Of a DNA stretch of 64,000 nt, positions 1-12,108 are shown piece after piece (positions within the stretch are counted from its first letter, which is position 1; each line of letters starts with the position of its first letter). The notes beneath the pieces were generated by a model. It was given only the letters and a program-made list of their open reading frames with translations, searched no databases and was not told the origin of the DNA. Position numbers and translations under genes: made by a program. This stretch comes from Porogramme epimiltina (Eukaryota; Basidiomycota; Agaricomycetes; Polyporales; Polyporaceae): contig FTLJ01000391.1 of assembly GCA_900155495.1 (NCBI GenBank), positions 1 to 64,000 of the forward strand. Reading direction: 5' to 3'.

Positions 1-265
1 ATTTGGTGTGCCTCTGTCGCTAAAATTTGGATATATCTATGCTATTTGCGGGGTTTTGACTCGAACATGCTATAAGTCTGCCATGACTTGTGCAGCCAGG
101 GTTGGAGTACCACAGTCAGTGTGGCTTGTCTCCTTGTTTAAATCGCTTGAAAGTTGGCTTCATTTGAATCAAGTATGTAAAGAGGTAGTTATATATAGCA
201 CATAGCACTTGAGACACACAACAACTTCTCCGTTTTGGTTCCCTCTTAGCCTCAAGTGATATGAG

Positions 266-466
266 CGCTAGTGTGGCAGTGCGCACGCAGCCGCGCACGT
301 CCGCGCACGGCCGCGCAAGCCTCTACACTCTGCCGCGCACGCCGCGCACGCCGCTATACTCTGCCGCGCACAGCCGCGCATGCCGCGCAAGCCTCTCTAC
401 TATACCGCGCATGCCGCGCATGTGGTATACGAGTGCCGCGCACACCGCGCACGGTCGCCGCGCATG
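266..466. repeat. CCGCGCA minisatellite array 1
   Basis: About 13 copies of the 7-base unit CCGCGCA lie in one orientation, separated by 2-15 nt spacers such as CG, TG, AAG or longer CTCTACACTCTG-like segments. Open frames here translate to low-complexity Arg/Ala/Pro/His text in every frame, so no gene is supported. A lone unit lies near 750 and a second array near 1,140. The rest of 1-900 shows nothing recognisable. Confidence 0.85.
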
Positions 467-940
467 CACCATGTAGAATTAGTGGATTTGCTTCTGACAT
501 CCATATATTATTCCTGTGTAAACTCTATCAATGGTCAAGCACGTATTAATGGTAGTATAGTATGTACTCACCTCTCTCTTTTGTGGGTGATTATCGCGCA
601 TGTATACAGTGCATCGATTTCAATTGATGTATGTGTGTGTATCCATTATAGCTACGTTGCCGTCAAAGTGAGTATTGAGCAGGAATAGAGGGCATTCTAA
701 TATTCTATTGTGAGTCGGAGGCTGACCACGTCAGATGCCACTGGCAGAGCCGCGCACACGCTAAAAAAGGAAGGCGCGACAAAGCAGGCTACACCTCACA
801 ATGAGTGAATTCTCCGCTAACTCTGGTGCATCATAGAGAGATATCAACTTGTTTCAGCTACTCTAATACCTCGTGCTCATTCAAGGAAATTGGTTTGAGG
901 GGATAAAATCTTATCTCCACTCAGATAGGAGGGGTTCACT

Positions 941-1001
941 GAGGCCACTAACGGCGTCTAAGAGCTGATTACACGCGGGTTCGAGTCCCTTTAGGGCCCA
1001 C
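941..1001 (+). other. tRNA-like / Pol III B-box remnant
   Basis: The segment contains GGTTCGAGTCC, a perfect match to the Pol III B-box consensus (the T-arm of tRNAs), followed about 10 nt later by GGGCCCA. I could not fold a full cloverleaf: the T-stem has a mismatch and no 5' strand pairs with the apparent acceptor end. It may be a tRNA-derived SINE scrap or a decayed tRNA gene. The call is weak. Confidence 0.25.
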
Positions 1002-1135
1002 TCTAATTTCATTCCTGTCTCATATACAGTATCTACATCTGCATTCAAAAACAGTAGTATGTAGCTTCGTAAAAATACTAGTACAGTATTGTAGCTACTA
1101 TGCATAGCTGCACCCGAACTCTGAGTACTCTCTGT

Positions 1136-1247
1136 GCGCCGCGCACGTATGCCGCGCATGCCGCGCACGTATGCCGCGCAAGCCGCGCACGTCCCCGCGC
1201 AGCCGCGCACCTCCGCGCACCTCCGCGCACCGCCGCGCAAAATTCCG
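1136..1247. repeat. CCGCGCA minisatellite array 2
   Basis: About 10 copies of CCGCGCA in the same orientation as array 1, with spacers CGTATG, TG, AG, CGTC and CCT. It abuts the point where the truncated MFS gene on the minus strand loses homology, inside what should be the intron after the seventh or eighth membrane segment. That suggests the array was involved in the break. Confidence 0.85.
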
Positions 1248-1249
1248 CC

Positions 1250-2460
1250 AGCCCACCTATTGGCAATTGAGCCTGTGCACTTGAAGCATTGTAGTCGACT
1301 CACTGTGCGGCCACCGAGCCAAAACCTTTCCGCCACAAAGAAAGCGAATATTGCCATCGCCCCGACAATTAGAGGGACGAGGACATTAGCTGAGCTCCAA
1401 GGAAACGAGAGTCCGCCAAACGTAAGCGCCAGGGACATCGACACAGTGCCACCAATAATAAGTGACATCCCGCTGCACGAGCCAGGTAACAGGTGAGTCA
1501 TAACGCCAGTATACCAATGACGTAAATACGCACATCCAGTCCATTTCTTTCACTGTCTCGAGTAGGGGAGCCTTGGGGGTGTGTACTTGTAGGAAGACAG
1601 AGGACAGGAAGATAGCGATACCGCAGAGCGGGAGGTTGAGGAAGAAGAGCCAGCGCCATGCGCCTGAGGCAGCGAGCGCACCACCAATGGGAGGTCCGAT
1701 GGCACTGCGGGAAGGTGAGACCGATCTCCGATGACAGGGTGCGCTACATACCATCCTATGGCCCACACGCTGTGTACGTATCAGCTCGGTCTCTACATGA
1801 GAATGTGTCGACTTACCTGGCCGTAATGCCCTGGAACGTACCCCGCTCGGGAAGAGGGACTAGGTCCGCCAATACCACCTCTACGCATGCCAGACATCCC
1901 CCACTTCCCAATCCCTGGACCGCTGTATAGGCGGAGTTTAGTGTGTACCCGGTACGCGAAGGAAGCCCTTGGACGTACTTCTCCCTGCTATGAGCATGCT
2001 CATGTTCTGCGCAGCACCAGAGATAGCCGAGCCAATGGCGAAGGTGAGGACGAAAGAAAGCAGGACGGGTTTGCGACCGAATCCGGATACGGGGTCTCCC
2101 ACAAGAGGAATCACGGCAGTCGATGCGATGGTGTACGCACTTCCAGGCCAGATGAAGTCTGTGCCGTGGAGATGGTCGACAATAGTAGGAAGAGCCGTCG
2201 ATACCGCCATCTACATTCACAGATAAGTGGTCAGCGGGGTGTCGAAGACGGAAGGATGAGATATCTACCAGATCGAGCACCGACAGCAAATCGATCACGA
2301 GGTTTGACGCGATGACCATCCAAAAACCAATACCCCTCCTAGGAGGAGGTGTCGAAGTTGAACTTCGTCGCGACGCATGGCAAATGAGCAAATTGGATGG
2401 CGCATACACGTTTGCCACTTACCTCTGCTCCACTTCCGGAGGAATAGTTGTGTCACTCAT
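1250..2460 (-). pseudogene. DHA2-type MFS transporter, 3'-truncated (MFS1)
   Basis: Homologue of the intact MFS genes at 12.1 and 43.9 kb. The start is ATG at 2460 (MSDTTIPPEVEQR), with a first intron before an RGIGFWMV exon. Later exons give STALPTIVDHLHGTDF, the cytoplasmic-loop motif SGFGRKPVLL (TM2-3), an AIQGLGSGG-type exon, GPPIGGALAASGAWRW and LPLCGIAIFL. The last homologous exon ends ERFWLGGRT and its donor GTGAGT is present at about 1,310. After that the sequence runs into the CCGCGCA array, and the exons for the second half (VPLHFFTSRTTFGG onward in the paralogues) are absent from the window. The 5' half looks undamaged, so truncation seems recent. Related family members export drugs, toxins or metabolites by proton antiport at the plasma membrane; this copy is unlikely to work. 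Confidence 0.8.
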
Positions 2461-2794
2461 GACCAGGACGGATGGGGGAGGGACGACGTGGGGGGAGTGC
2501 AGAAACGTTCTACTATGAGAACACCCTGTGCCCTTGCCTACGCATCAAAGCGAGAGAAGATAAGAACACGCTGATGGAAGCAAGATGAATGAAACCTAGA
2601 CGTGCCTCTTCGAGTGGACTACTACGGAGCAGACGAACACCGCAGAAGGATAGACCACGCAGGAGCCGATGTCCCTACCGGCATATGAGCTTGTGCACCC
2701 GGCCGCTGAGGTAAACCTGTCTCTTGTGCGATGAATGCAAGGTAGAAGGTAGGGCGGAAACGATAGAACTATCTGGGATGCAGTTAGTCCGAAG

Positions 2795-4126
2795 AGGACC
2801 CGGGCAACTCCCCCAAGGGTCTGTCGCCCTCGGACCCCCCAAAACGCCCTCAAATACCCAAATTTAAGCGCCGAAAATCTCCAAATCGCGACAAGGGTCA
2901 TCACGTGCCCCTAAGCAGGCAGGAGAGAAGATAACTTAGGGCGAGTAACCTTGAAGCGTTCCATACTCTGGACGGCTCCTGAAGCCCTGGAAAGTCCTCT
3001 AAGATGGAAGGGGAAGTTCTCCCCTGGAAATGTCACTAGCACCTCGTCAGATGCGCCCATCGCGCTTGGAAGACGTGTCGACGGAGGTGCGGCAGGCCCC
3101 CGGAGCTCCCGGGAGCGAATTCGATGTGCCCATCGCCCGCTGTCCGCCACGCGCTTCGCAAAGGAGACGACGAGCCGGCGGGCGGCGGGGTGTGCGCCCG
3201 CTCGACGTGCGCGTGCGGATGCAACGACCGTGTTGATGGGTCTGTCCCTCTCATCCCCAATCCCTCGACCATTATGTCGCTCACCCCCTGCCTCGCCCAG
3301 GCCCACCTCAACACCAGTCGGCGGTCAATTTACTTCAGGAGCACAGAAGACCTCTTCGAACGCATCCAGCTCCTCCAAGCGTACAACAAGTATGTCGGGC
3401 TATTTGCATCACCAGTGATTGAGTACAGTGCTGCAGACAAGGGCAAGCAAGGGCAAAGAGATCCCACCACGAGATTCCCTGGCTCGTCAGCGGCCGCACC
3501 CATACCTACGGCTGATGATGATGGAGACGATGACAACGGAGGAGAAAGTGTGGCGTCCCAGTAGCGGCGTAAGAGGCGAGTGTGAACGGCTTGCGCCCTC
3601 GCCCCGTGACCAATGGACTTGAGAGACTCCGGATGAGATCAAATCGGAGCGGCGTTGCTCGATAGCATATTGTAATGGGAAGTGCGTTGTATATATCAAA
3701 GACGAGGAGGGACATTCATCATATTCAGGAGACGCAGCTAATGCGTCCCCAAATTAGAGACAGTTAACTAGGGACCAAGGACTCAGTACTCAGTACTCGG
3801 TGCTGGCCGGCGGGGTCAGGCTCGAGCTTAGGAGCTGGGCTTAATGAGAATTTGGGCGCGTTGGCTCGGAATAAACATGTTAGGCAATGTGTTTTGTACA
3901 GCACTTTGAATACATCTACCACTGCATGGTATACATTAAGCGCCCGGCGCATGTCCCCAGCGCCGTCTCAAATCTCCAAATGTCAGACAGAGGTTATGGG
4001 CGCTTCACGGGCGCTTAGGGCATCTCGAGGCGTTGAATCCCCAAATCGCGACAAGGCCAGTTGCCTTTTTTGGTAATCTCAATCTCCAAATTGGCGACAA
4101 ACCCTTGGGGGAGTTGCCCGGGTCCT
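2795..4126. mobile_element. TIR DNA transposon with 8-bp target duplication
   Basis: The ends are inverted copies: the left begins AGGACCCGGGCAACTCCCCC and the right ends with its reverse complement, extending about 33 nt through AAGGGT-TGTCGCC. The octamer GTCCGAAG directly flanks both ends (2787-2794 and 4127-4134), a clean 8-bp target-site duplication. Subterminal motifs CTCCAAAT(C/T) and CGCGACAAGG recur near both ends (2878-2895, 4040-4055, 4082-4098). No transposase is visible, so the 1.33-kb element is non-autonomous. Eight-bp duplications fit the hAT, P or KDZ superfamilies; I cannot choose among them. It encloses a host-gene-like fragment. Confidence 0.85.
3274..3564 (+). pseudogene. 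Med19/Rox3-like N-terminal gene fragment inside the transposon
   Basis: An open frame starting MSLTPCLAQAHLN contains STEDLFERIQLLQAYNKYV followed by SADKGKQGQRD and the acidic stretch DDDGDDDNGGE. From memory this order (S/TEDL-x-RF-LL-AY-KYVRPF, then a K/G-rich and an acidic linker) is that of the N-terminal region of basidiomycete Mediator subunit 19 (Rox3). The conserved C-terminal half of that family is not seen before the stop at 3562. The reading may extend upstream in frame, without clear homology. If right, the transposon has captured part of a nuclear transcription-mediator gene. The assignment is tentative. Confidence 0.4.
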
Positions 4127-4134
4127 GTCCGAAG

Positions 4135-4939
4135 CAAATGGAGAATTGTCAGCAGGCGGGAGAAGCACTATGTGGGGAGCCATCACTCGGTGTGATGAGA
4201 AGACGTTCGCCGCTGTGCCCAAACGTGATGTACAGCTCAGGGGTCGCATTCCGTGGTGGTTCTCAAGATGCTCCCTTGGAAAAGATGGCGGTCGAGAAAG
4301 AAGTCACAGGCGCTTGCGGACCCTGCTGAGTCACTTGTATGGTCACGTGGGTAAGCCCGAAATGGAGCATTCTCACGCTCTTCAAAACTTACAGGTAGTA
4401 AATATTGTTTCCGAATCCCGGTAACCAATGCACTCTGTTTATCTCCTCCCGTCATTTGCTCATTGCGCTACTACCTCAGCATGATTTGTGTGATTACAGC
4501 TATGGAAATAGCATAAAAAAGGTAGCGCAAGTACTTGTAAGAATCTTACTAAGGAACATGCACCACGCTCATGAGTCATCAGTATCGCTTTGACTCATTT
4601 GAGGCGGCGTCCTACCAATGCCTCTTATACGTAGATTACACGTTAATACGATATTCCGAACATATATATATATGTATATGCAGCACTGAGGGCACGTAGT
4701 GGTGGCGTAGCGGGCCGAGGTTCCGCAGATCAGACTCGTGAGTGGTGTAAACGCCGGGAGACGATTTTCCTCTAGCCCCTCCCCCGGTCCTTCTCCTTCC
4801 TCCTCAATTACACCATGCCTCCTATGCGCTTCGCTCATACGGCTGCACTAAATCATGCCAACCCAGGCAGTGAAGTTTGAAGCTGAATATTGGGCTATTA
4901 GAAGCCACAAGTGCTACCCCCGCACGGTCCCTCCATACT
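4135..4939. other. Intergenic stretch without a recognisable gene
   Basis: No open frame here resembles a known protein or continues across plausible splice sites. A short AT microsatellite (CATATATATATATGTATATG) lies at about 4,660-4,680. The stretch ends where the duplicated 5' flank of beta-lactamase-like gene 1 begins. Confidence 0.5.
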
Positions 4940-5524
4940 GAGTGGCCCCCGATCAGGGGGCGCACGTGATCGTGCGACGAGCGCCATGGTCACCACTGCC
5001 GGGCACGAATCTCAAGCGACAGTTTCGTAGAAAATCACTACGTAAGTGCTACATCGGCTCTCAACGTTTCGACCCTTCTCTCTGCCACCATCCCTCGCCC
5101 TCGTGTGGTCGAGTCCGCCTGTTCGATCATCGGTAGGCCTCATGGAGGCCTGCCGCGGGATGACCAAACCGCAGCTAACTATAGGACTTCTTTCCTTGGC
5201 CTGTGTGCGCGCGGCCGGCTTATCCACATGGGCGCAAGTGCTTTTGTGGATACAAGGGTGTTGAAGTATTGGTAATAGAAACTACAGGACGGGAGTACTG
5301 GTCTTTACTTTTCCTGGGTTACGCCGGATGATTCGATTGGCAGGTAAGTTCTTAACGTCTCGCTCGAGTCCCGCTGGACGGGACACCTGCTACAGAGCGT
5401 TCTGAGGTTCTTTCCAACAGTTCCCACGGCCCACACGCTCATCATCGGTCTCCGCGAAGCCAGTCCCAGGCAGTTGCAGCTCCGCCTCCTCTCAGGATCC
5501 TCCCTGACGGTCCAGCAGCCCCCA
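4940..5524 (+). repeat. Duplicated 5' flank of beta-lactamase-like gene 1
   Basis: This noncoding block matches, in inverted orientation, 39,024-39,650 upstream of the second beta-lactamase-like gene. Shared landmarks include CACTGCCGGGCACGAATCTCA, CACTACGTAAGTGCTAC, GTGTGCGCGCGGCCGGCTTAT-like text, TGTCTCGCTCGAG-type text, and CTCCGCGAAGCC just before the start codon. The match runs up to the ATG, so the promoter was duplicated with the gene. This copy has a short insertion (CACCTGCTAC, near 5387) that the other lacks. Confidence 0.75.
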
Positions 5525-7484
5525 ATGCGGAGCCCTCACCCCGCCGCCGTCGCTCTCCTTTCCGTGCTGGCTGGTGGCCACTACTCTGGATACCTGCGTA
5601 TCCCATTTCTCTCTTCCTCAGACACTGTCAATGAATCCGAGCGCTGGAGCTGCAAGCCATTCCTCCCCAACCTCTTTGCCAACACGCCACCCTCGCTCGA
5701 CCATCCCTCCGTCAAGGCGGCAATAGGTTCTGTCAACTCCTTCTTCACGAACCGTTTCTCACAAGGCGACATCGACAGTCTCTCAGTCGCTGTGGTCACG
5801 GTCAATGGCGCGTTGTATGAGAAGAACTTCGGTGTTATGCGCGGGAATGAGTCCGCCTCATCCCCGCCTACTACCAGTCATTCCATGTACCGTATTGCGT
5901 CAGTATCTAAGCTGTTCACCGCATTAGAGGGACTGATTCTGGAAGAGCGTGGAGTTATATCGTGGTATGTATCCTCGTTCTCCTCGTTCGCTTATGCACT
6001 GAAACCGAAACAGGCACGACCGTGTCGACAAACATATCAAAGATTTCAAGTATCGTCTAGACGGCTTGCACCCCAACCTCCCTACGCAATCACGAGAGAA
6101 GACTCCCATCACACTATGGCAGCTGGCCACACACACTTCGGGCTTGGGCAGGGATTGGCCGCCCGGTATCGTCTCCGACTGGCCAGATAACATGTTTGGA
6201 GGAGGACCGCCCCCTACAAACGGTCACCCATTCCCATCGCACCGCGCTCTTTTCGACGCCATAGCAACATATCCCCTTACCTCACCACCCGCCACCTATC
6301 CCGCGTACTCCAACACCGGTACTGGACTACTTGGGATCGCTCTAGAAGCGGCGAATGCTGCATTATCAGGATCTGCGCCATCTCTCACTTATGCAGAGCT
6401 CCTCCAGCGGGACATCTTTGACCCCATGGGCCTCAACGGGAGCCACTTCCTGACAACGGAGGAGAATAAGAACCTCGTCATCGTTCCCTCGGTTGGGCCT
6501 GAGGTTGCTGTAAGCCTGGTATATATGCACCGTCCTCGCGACATACTCTGATTGCACCAAACAGGACCAGGACTTCCTCGACGCCATGAACCCTGCCGGC
6601 GGACAGTTCTCCTCTCTTTCCGACATGATTGTCGTCACACAGTCTCTCCTCAACGCACGTCATCCGAAGAGTCAAATATCCGAGTATTCGCTCGCTAAGT
6701 GGCTACAAACTGTGCACACCTTCGAGGAGGACGACTGGACAGAGATCGGCTTCACTTGGGAGATCATCAAGGCTCGCGACTCGAACGGCCGCCTGCGCAA
6801 GATCTACTGGAAGCGTAAGCCTCCCACTCCCTGTTCGTCTATCTTCACTGAATGACATACTGTTGCGTTGGTAGTGGGCGCCATGGCCGGATACCACGCC
6901 GCGATCGCGATCCACCCTGGCACCAGCTACGGCGTTGTCGTGCTCATGGGCGGGCGCTACCCAGATGCCGCGAAGCTCGCGTACGACACCTTCGAGCTCG
7001 TCCAGCCTGCGATCGACACCGCACTTGCAGAGGCCGCGACAGAGCTTTACGGGGGCGAGTGGGTTGACGCGGACGCGGAAGTGGCCAAGCCATCCGGCGC
7101 GCGAGTCTTGGTGGAACGGGGCACGCTGTACATCGAGCACTTCATGCTCCCGGGCGTCGACGTGCTCGCACGGTTCGGCTCACCGGGGCGACTTGCACTG
7201 CGTTCGAGCATGCGCAGGGATGAACTGAGGTCAGTGCTTTTGCGGGAGTGTGCTAGTATGTTTGTAGGGCGTTTGGCGCGCTTATACACGATCCCGTCAG
7301 AATCGACACCGGCATCCCAGGATACAACGGGGTTAAGCATATGGGGTGCTACCCGTACTGGAACGGACAAGACTTGTGGGGCGTGCGGAACAACGCAGCG
7401 ATCAACGCAATTTACTTTACGGGCTCTGGAGAGGACAGGAGGCTACGTGTTCCGTCCGTGTCTGTTGTGCTGAAGCGGAAGTGA
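5525..7484 (+). CDS. Serine beta-lactamase-like secreted protein, copy 1
   Basis: Five exons join in frame: 5525-5964, 6014-6509, 6565-6814, 6875-7229 and 7301-7484, giving 574 residues. The N-terminus MRSPHPAAVALLSVLAG looks like a signal peptide. The catalytic SxxK motif is SVSK at residues 126-129, the YxN motif is YSN at 245-247, and HPG at about 409-411 may be the third-motif equivalent. WQLATHTSGLGRDWP is the conserved loop of the beta-lactamase/transpeptidase fold (PF00144). The C-terminal region (IPGYNGVKHMGCYPYWNG) resembles the tail of fungal family members. These proteins are serine hydrolases or transesterases with varied substrates (esters, amides, peptides); the substrate here is unknown. 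Intact, with all key residues. It converges on DUF6534 gene A and is duplicated at 37-39 kb. Confidence 0.9.
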
Positions 7485-7711
7485 GTTTGTGTTCCGTACG
7501 AGATGACTCCGCCGCGTTTGCTCGTGCTTCGTTTATTATTTCACGTTCTCTGGACAATGTGTCATGTAATCGTGTTCGCATTATATACACTGAAGCTTGT
7601 AGAAAAAGCTGGCTCAATGTACATACAAGAGAATAGGCATATGTATACGAGGATGGACAGGAATAATGAAACACACCACAAGATGCCGAACTCATATTAG
7701 GAGTACCTCTC

Positions 7712-9906
7712 CTACTCGATGGCCGCCTTTGGAAGGTGCCCTTCCACACTGGATGCAACTTCCATCTCTCCCTCCCCTTCCACTTCAGTAGTCACCTTGA
7801 TGTCAATCATCGCCGGTTCAGTGTCCTCCGGCTCCTGCTCGGAGGCTATCATCAGATATATGTCCGCATAAGTTACGAGATAGGACCTACAGTAGGGAGG
7901 TTCCACCTCTCGATAGTTGCGAGGCGATTTGCGCGAGCGATGGCATGGTTTCCAAGCATGGAAGCGTTCACGATGTTGCGCTCCTGGGTCACATAGAACT
8001 TTCTTGAATTGAGGCTTTGCGAACGAACTCAGTATGGTATAAGCTAACGCTGGTTCGATTGCAACACTTACACGCTAAAGAACGTAGTGGCGCATACTAT
8101 GGGTAGAATACTGCGCCGTTAGAAGGCAGTCTATCAGGGGCCTGGCGCTGGAGCTTACTCACATCTGGTAGACACCAAGCTTGGGATTGCCCACCACGTC
8201 GTATCCCTCAGCGTGCACGCCTGGAAGTGAAGAATTTGTCAAATATAAGAAGAAGAAGTATGGAAGGGACTTACAAAGATTACAGTCAATCCATCACCAA
8301 CTCTGGATGCCATCCATTAAGTTATGAGCAATTTATAAGTTCAATGATGCGACGTCGCTTACGCAATTAGGGCTCCTGTGTTAAACATTTTCTTGAGTTC
8401 TCATCGTGCATGCATCTACAATATCACGCACCGGTGTTCACAACGTATACCATAAACTTATCTACCATAGACTCATTGCTAGCATAGAAGCGATTGGTGA
8501 AAGAGAAACCATATGTGACAAATAAAAGGCGTACATTGTTCGGTTTGCCCTACCCCGGCGCAGGACGCTGAGAAGAGATCCGGTCAGGGCCAAGTCCGCA
8601 AACAGACCGGCACCTGACGACAACGAGAGGAACAGCTATACGATGTAACCCATAAGCTGAAGTATGATCGAGGGACCTAAATCATGGTTTACCGTGTCTC
8701 TTCCAAGGAAATTGAGCGTGTTTTCCAGGACACTAATGCGTAAAAGGAATGAATATACGTTCGACCTTATTCAATCTGAACCAATCAGGCTCACGCATTG
8801 ACAGTAATATCTATCATTGGTGAAATGAGTCCATAGCCTACTCTAAAAACGCGTACTACTCACAAATGCTTATCCCTAACATTTGAGCAAAAGTGAGTGA
8901 GCTTCCCGATACCCCCCATATAGTGGACATACCAAGTTTGACGGCAAAGAAGACCCCCTAACTTGTAATTAGCTCCATCAACATCTGTCTGATAGCTCAC
9001 TCACGGTCATTGCTGCTGCAATCTTGTATTTCATAGACACTGTCAAAAAGGTTGTTAGTAACATCAAAATAAACAAGGGATCTTATTTACTATTCCCAAC
9101 TCGACAAGCGAAGAAGCTAGATCCTGAGGTTAGGACGTAGCCAAGTAGCAACAGATATAAGACGTACATTTGAGCTGTGATCGTAGCTAAAGCCTACAGT
9201 GTCCCGAGCAGCGTCAATGCCCGAGGTAACACAGGAGGAAGCCGCGATACGTACTGCACAAAGGTACACCAGCTAAGTAGGTCACATGTAGACCGTTTTA
9301 GACCATTAACTAGGTGCTCTCCGCAACGCATCTCACCTGAATAGACCTGGACATAGGTTGAGGAGTAGAACAGAGAATTGATTAGCATAATACAGACCAG
9401 CAAGACTTTCCAAGTGTCTCCAAGTTGGCGAAATTCGTTACCACAAGGACGTAGCTAAAACCATAGTGTTATGTCGTTATATGAAATGTTTAGAGGATGT
9501 GTCATACCTCGAATGAGCGATTAGTACTATCTCGAATGTCTGAAGTATGCTGAACATCCAGTTAGCTTCTCACCAAAGATCGAAGAAATAGTAGCCAAAA
9601 CCCCCTACAATATCAAAACGACCTATCCACCAAGAAAGGATAAATAAACTCGCCGAGGATGTGGCCCGATCATGGAAGCTTACCAAAATGCGGATGTATA
9701 TAGGATCCGTAGGCTGGGTGCGGACATATGTGTACGACTGGCGCAAAATCACCCCGTATAGTCTGGAGGAACATAAATTAGTGCTCAGCAGCCAATGCCG
9801 TGGATCGAGCTCACATTGCACTGAAGAACCCGCCGATAAGCATGTATCCAAGCGAGTCGACCACATGTTGAGCCACGGGTGGGATAGGGAAGGAGGTAGC
9901 GTTCAT
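7712..9906 (-). CDS. DUF6534 multi-pass membrane protein (gene A)
   Basis: The start at 9906 gives MNATSFPIPPVAQHVVD, leading into SLGYMLIGGFFSA (TM1). Exon 2 (9762-9684) encodes LYGVILRQSYTYVRTQPTDP, the family's TM1-TM2 signature. Further exons give TFEIVLIAHS and YVLVVTNFANLETLGKSCW (the YYYLVTxF motif). The tail carries RANRLATIERWNLP and then DIKVTTEVEGE before TAG at 7712. Middle exons lie in a region of many very short exons that I could not all place, so damage there cannot be excluded. DUF6534 proteins are agaricomycete membrane proteins of about 7 helices and unknown function. The gene is divergent from MFS2 at 12.1 kb. Confidence 0.75.
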
Positions 9907-12108
9907 GGTGTAGGCGACCTGCGGGAATCGTTGAAAGTTCCTCCCGGCATACTATATACTCCCTCAGGATGCATCATCGCTCCGGGGCTAAGCCTTGAGT
10001 CATTCCCAGGTCAGATGCACCAGCCCCAAATGTGCTATCGCACCTATTGCCATCGCATCATACGTCGGTGGTAAAATCTTACTCTGTTGCGAGCGCGAAT
10101 GTCTTGTTTAAACAAGTTGCCGGGCTTGTGTTGGCATCGAAACTTAGGTGGAGCGCGAAGCTAACCATGGAACCCATCCAACTTAAAACGAATGGGGAGA
10201 ATGCGTAGCATATCTTACTAGTTCGCTCGACTGTCACTGAGAGGGTGCTTTGATACTGATGAAGCTCACTATTTGCCCTGAAAGGGGCAGTAACCGGCGT
10301 ATTGCGCCTAGGTGCCACAAAACAGCTAAGACCCGGGTTCTCAAAGTGGACGAATGCCGTGATCGGAGCTACTGGGACCTGATACTGAACGAGGTATTTG
10401 AGCGCGGAAGCTTCTTCGGATCCTATCAGGATCAGGCCTGAGACGAGGGAGAGAAAGCGTCAAGGTTGTGCAGCCAGGCGCCACGCAAGCATCAACGGGC
10501 GCTTGTAGCACTGGGACAACTCCACATCGCTTGTCTCCAAGTCGTTCGCATTCTGTGGGACTACTCTTCGTACACCATATAAGATACTATAGCCTGTGCT
10601 CAATGAAAAAAGGACAAGATACAAGCTATACCCATCTTTACCCTTATATGTAAGAGCATGACATAGTCGAAGCCGACACTGCCAAGCATTGAGGCATGAT
10701 AGACAGGTTGCATGACCGACCGTGGGTTCAGATAAATTCAATTGATCGCCTCTTTCGGCGCATATATGCCATACGCGGCGTCGCACAGTACCGGGGCAGC
10801 TGGTGCGCAAGCACCGATTGGCAAGTCGCGGTACCGGCCACCAGGCCTCAGACACACGGGACCGCGCGGGCGGCAGGCACTGTGGGTCACCATCGTAGCG
10901 CTGTAACGTCGACAGGAACTGAGCTAGTGGAAAACTTGATCATACATACCACGGACAAAATCACGGTGGCATCGCCATACCGTGATCATATCTCCGACGT
11001 CACCGGGGCTTCTCAGGAAAAATATGGCGTCTGTGGGAGCTATCGCAGTAACATACACCGAGGACATAGTATATCGGTAGTTTTATTTCCTACTTTCAAC
11101 TCCCACAGTGATCATAACTGCTACTCAGGCGATGGTCGTCGGCCACACCATGAAGCCTAGGCCTGACCGAGTACTCCGCGAGGAGGCGAACCTACCTCAG
11201 AAGCGTACTACGCGTGCACCGGGCGGCTTCGGTCCGTGCGGTTCTACAAATTTCGGGGGTGCTCATCGCAAGTAGGGCGGCGTAGGGGGTGATCGGAAGA
11301 CGGGCGCCGCTCTTGCAGAGTAGCACAATCATCTCAGGGCGTGTCTGTGCGCACTACCCAGGTCTGAGCTCGCGCAATCTGTCCCAGTTATTCATATCTG
11401 TTTTATGCGAGGGGCCTTATGTTCAGTAAACATAAGGAGCGAGTGATGAATGTCCTAAGAGGGTATAAAACGGCAATGACGGGCATAGTATATTGCTCAA
11501 CTCTGTGGCTGCTGTATCACTCGTTGTCAGCCGCGGCCTGGAGGTGGCGGTCACGGCAACTAGCTAAGTCACCGGTTTTCTCACGCCGCGCCGCCGGTGC
11601 GTTGGGGAAACTGAGACGCCCAACATTTGAACCGTATACACGCCGCGGTCTCGAGTCGCTTTGCTGTGCCAATGCACAGACGGCCGCCGCCGGTTGAGGT
11701 AATTCGGGACCGGGGCCGGCGGCGCTGCATCGGATGAATGGTTCTTCCATCCAACTTCCTTGTCCAACGCCCACACTGACAGCTGCGCAACCGCATCCCT
11801 GAAAGATGCTGGTCCATTACCACAGACGACGGGCTCTTCTCCGCCGCGCTCACTGTCCGGTAGCGCGGCCCTGGGAGTCTAGGTTTGTTCCTAACTCTCG
11901 GTCGCGCAGAGCCCCACGTATGAGCACCTTGCCTTCGTAGGCTAGCGCATGTGAGGCCCAACACCGTCGTCAGCACACGCTGCCCCCGTCACACCGGCTA
12001 CATCCAAGTCACCGGTGCCCAAGTGTATACCAGCGCTGCTGGGGGCGGGTCGTCTGCACCAACCTTGCCCGCCCGCCCCCCTCACCATCACTCCATCCTT
12101 AGGCAGCT
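9907..12108. other. 2.2-kb spacer between divergent DUF6534 gene A and MFS2
   Basis: Frames up to about 150 codons exist (for example 10,696-11,160 and 11,581-11,976), but none has recognisable motifs or paralogues in the window. It should hold the promoters of the two flanking divergent genes. I see no tRNA, transposon ends or long repeats. Confidence 0.4.

Noticed and set aside
261..476. Heptamer arrays as a CRISPR-like or repeat-protein gene
   Set aside because: Units are 7 nt with irregular short spacers, all frames are low-complexity, and the organism is a fungus.
2911..3314. Overlapping frames in the left part of the transposon as a transposase
   Set aside because: They are Arg/Pro/Ala-rich, occur in every frame and show no DDE-type or zinc-finger motif.
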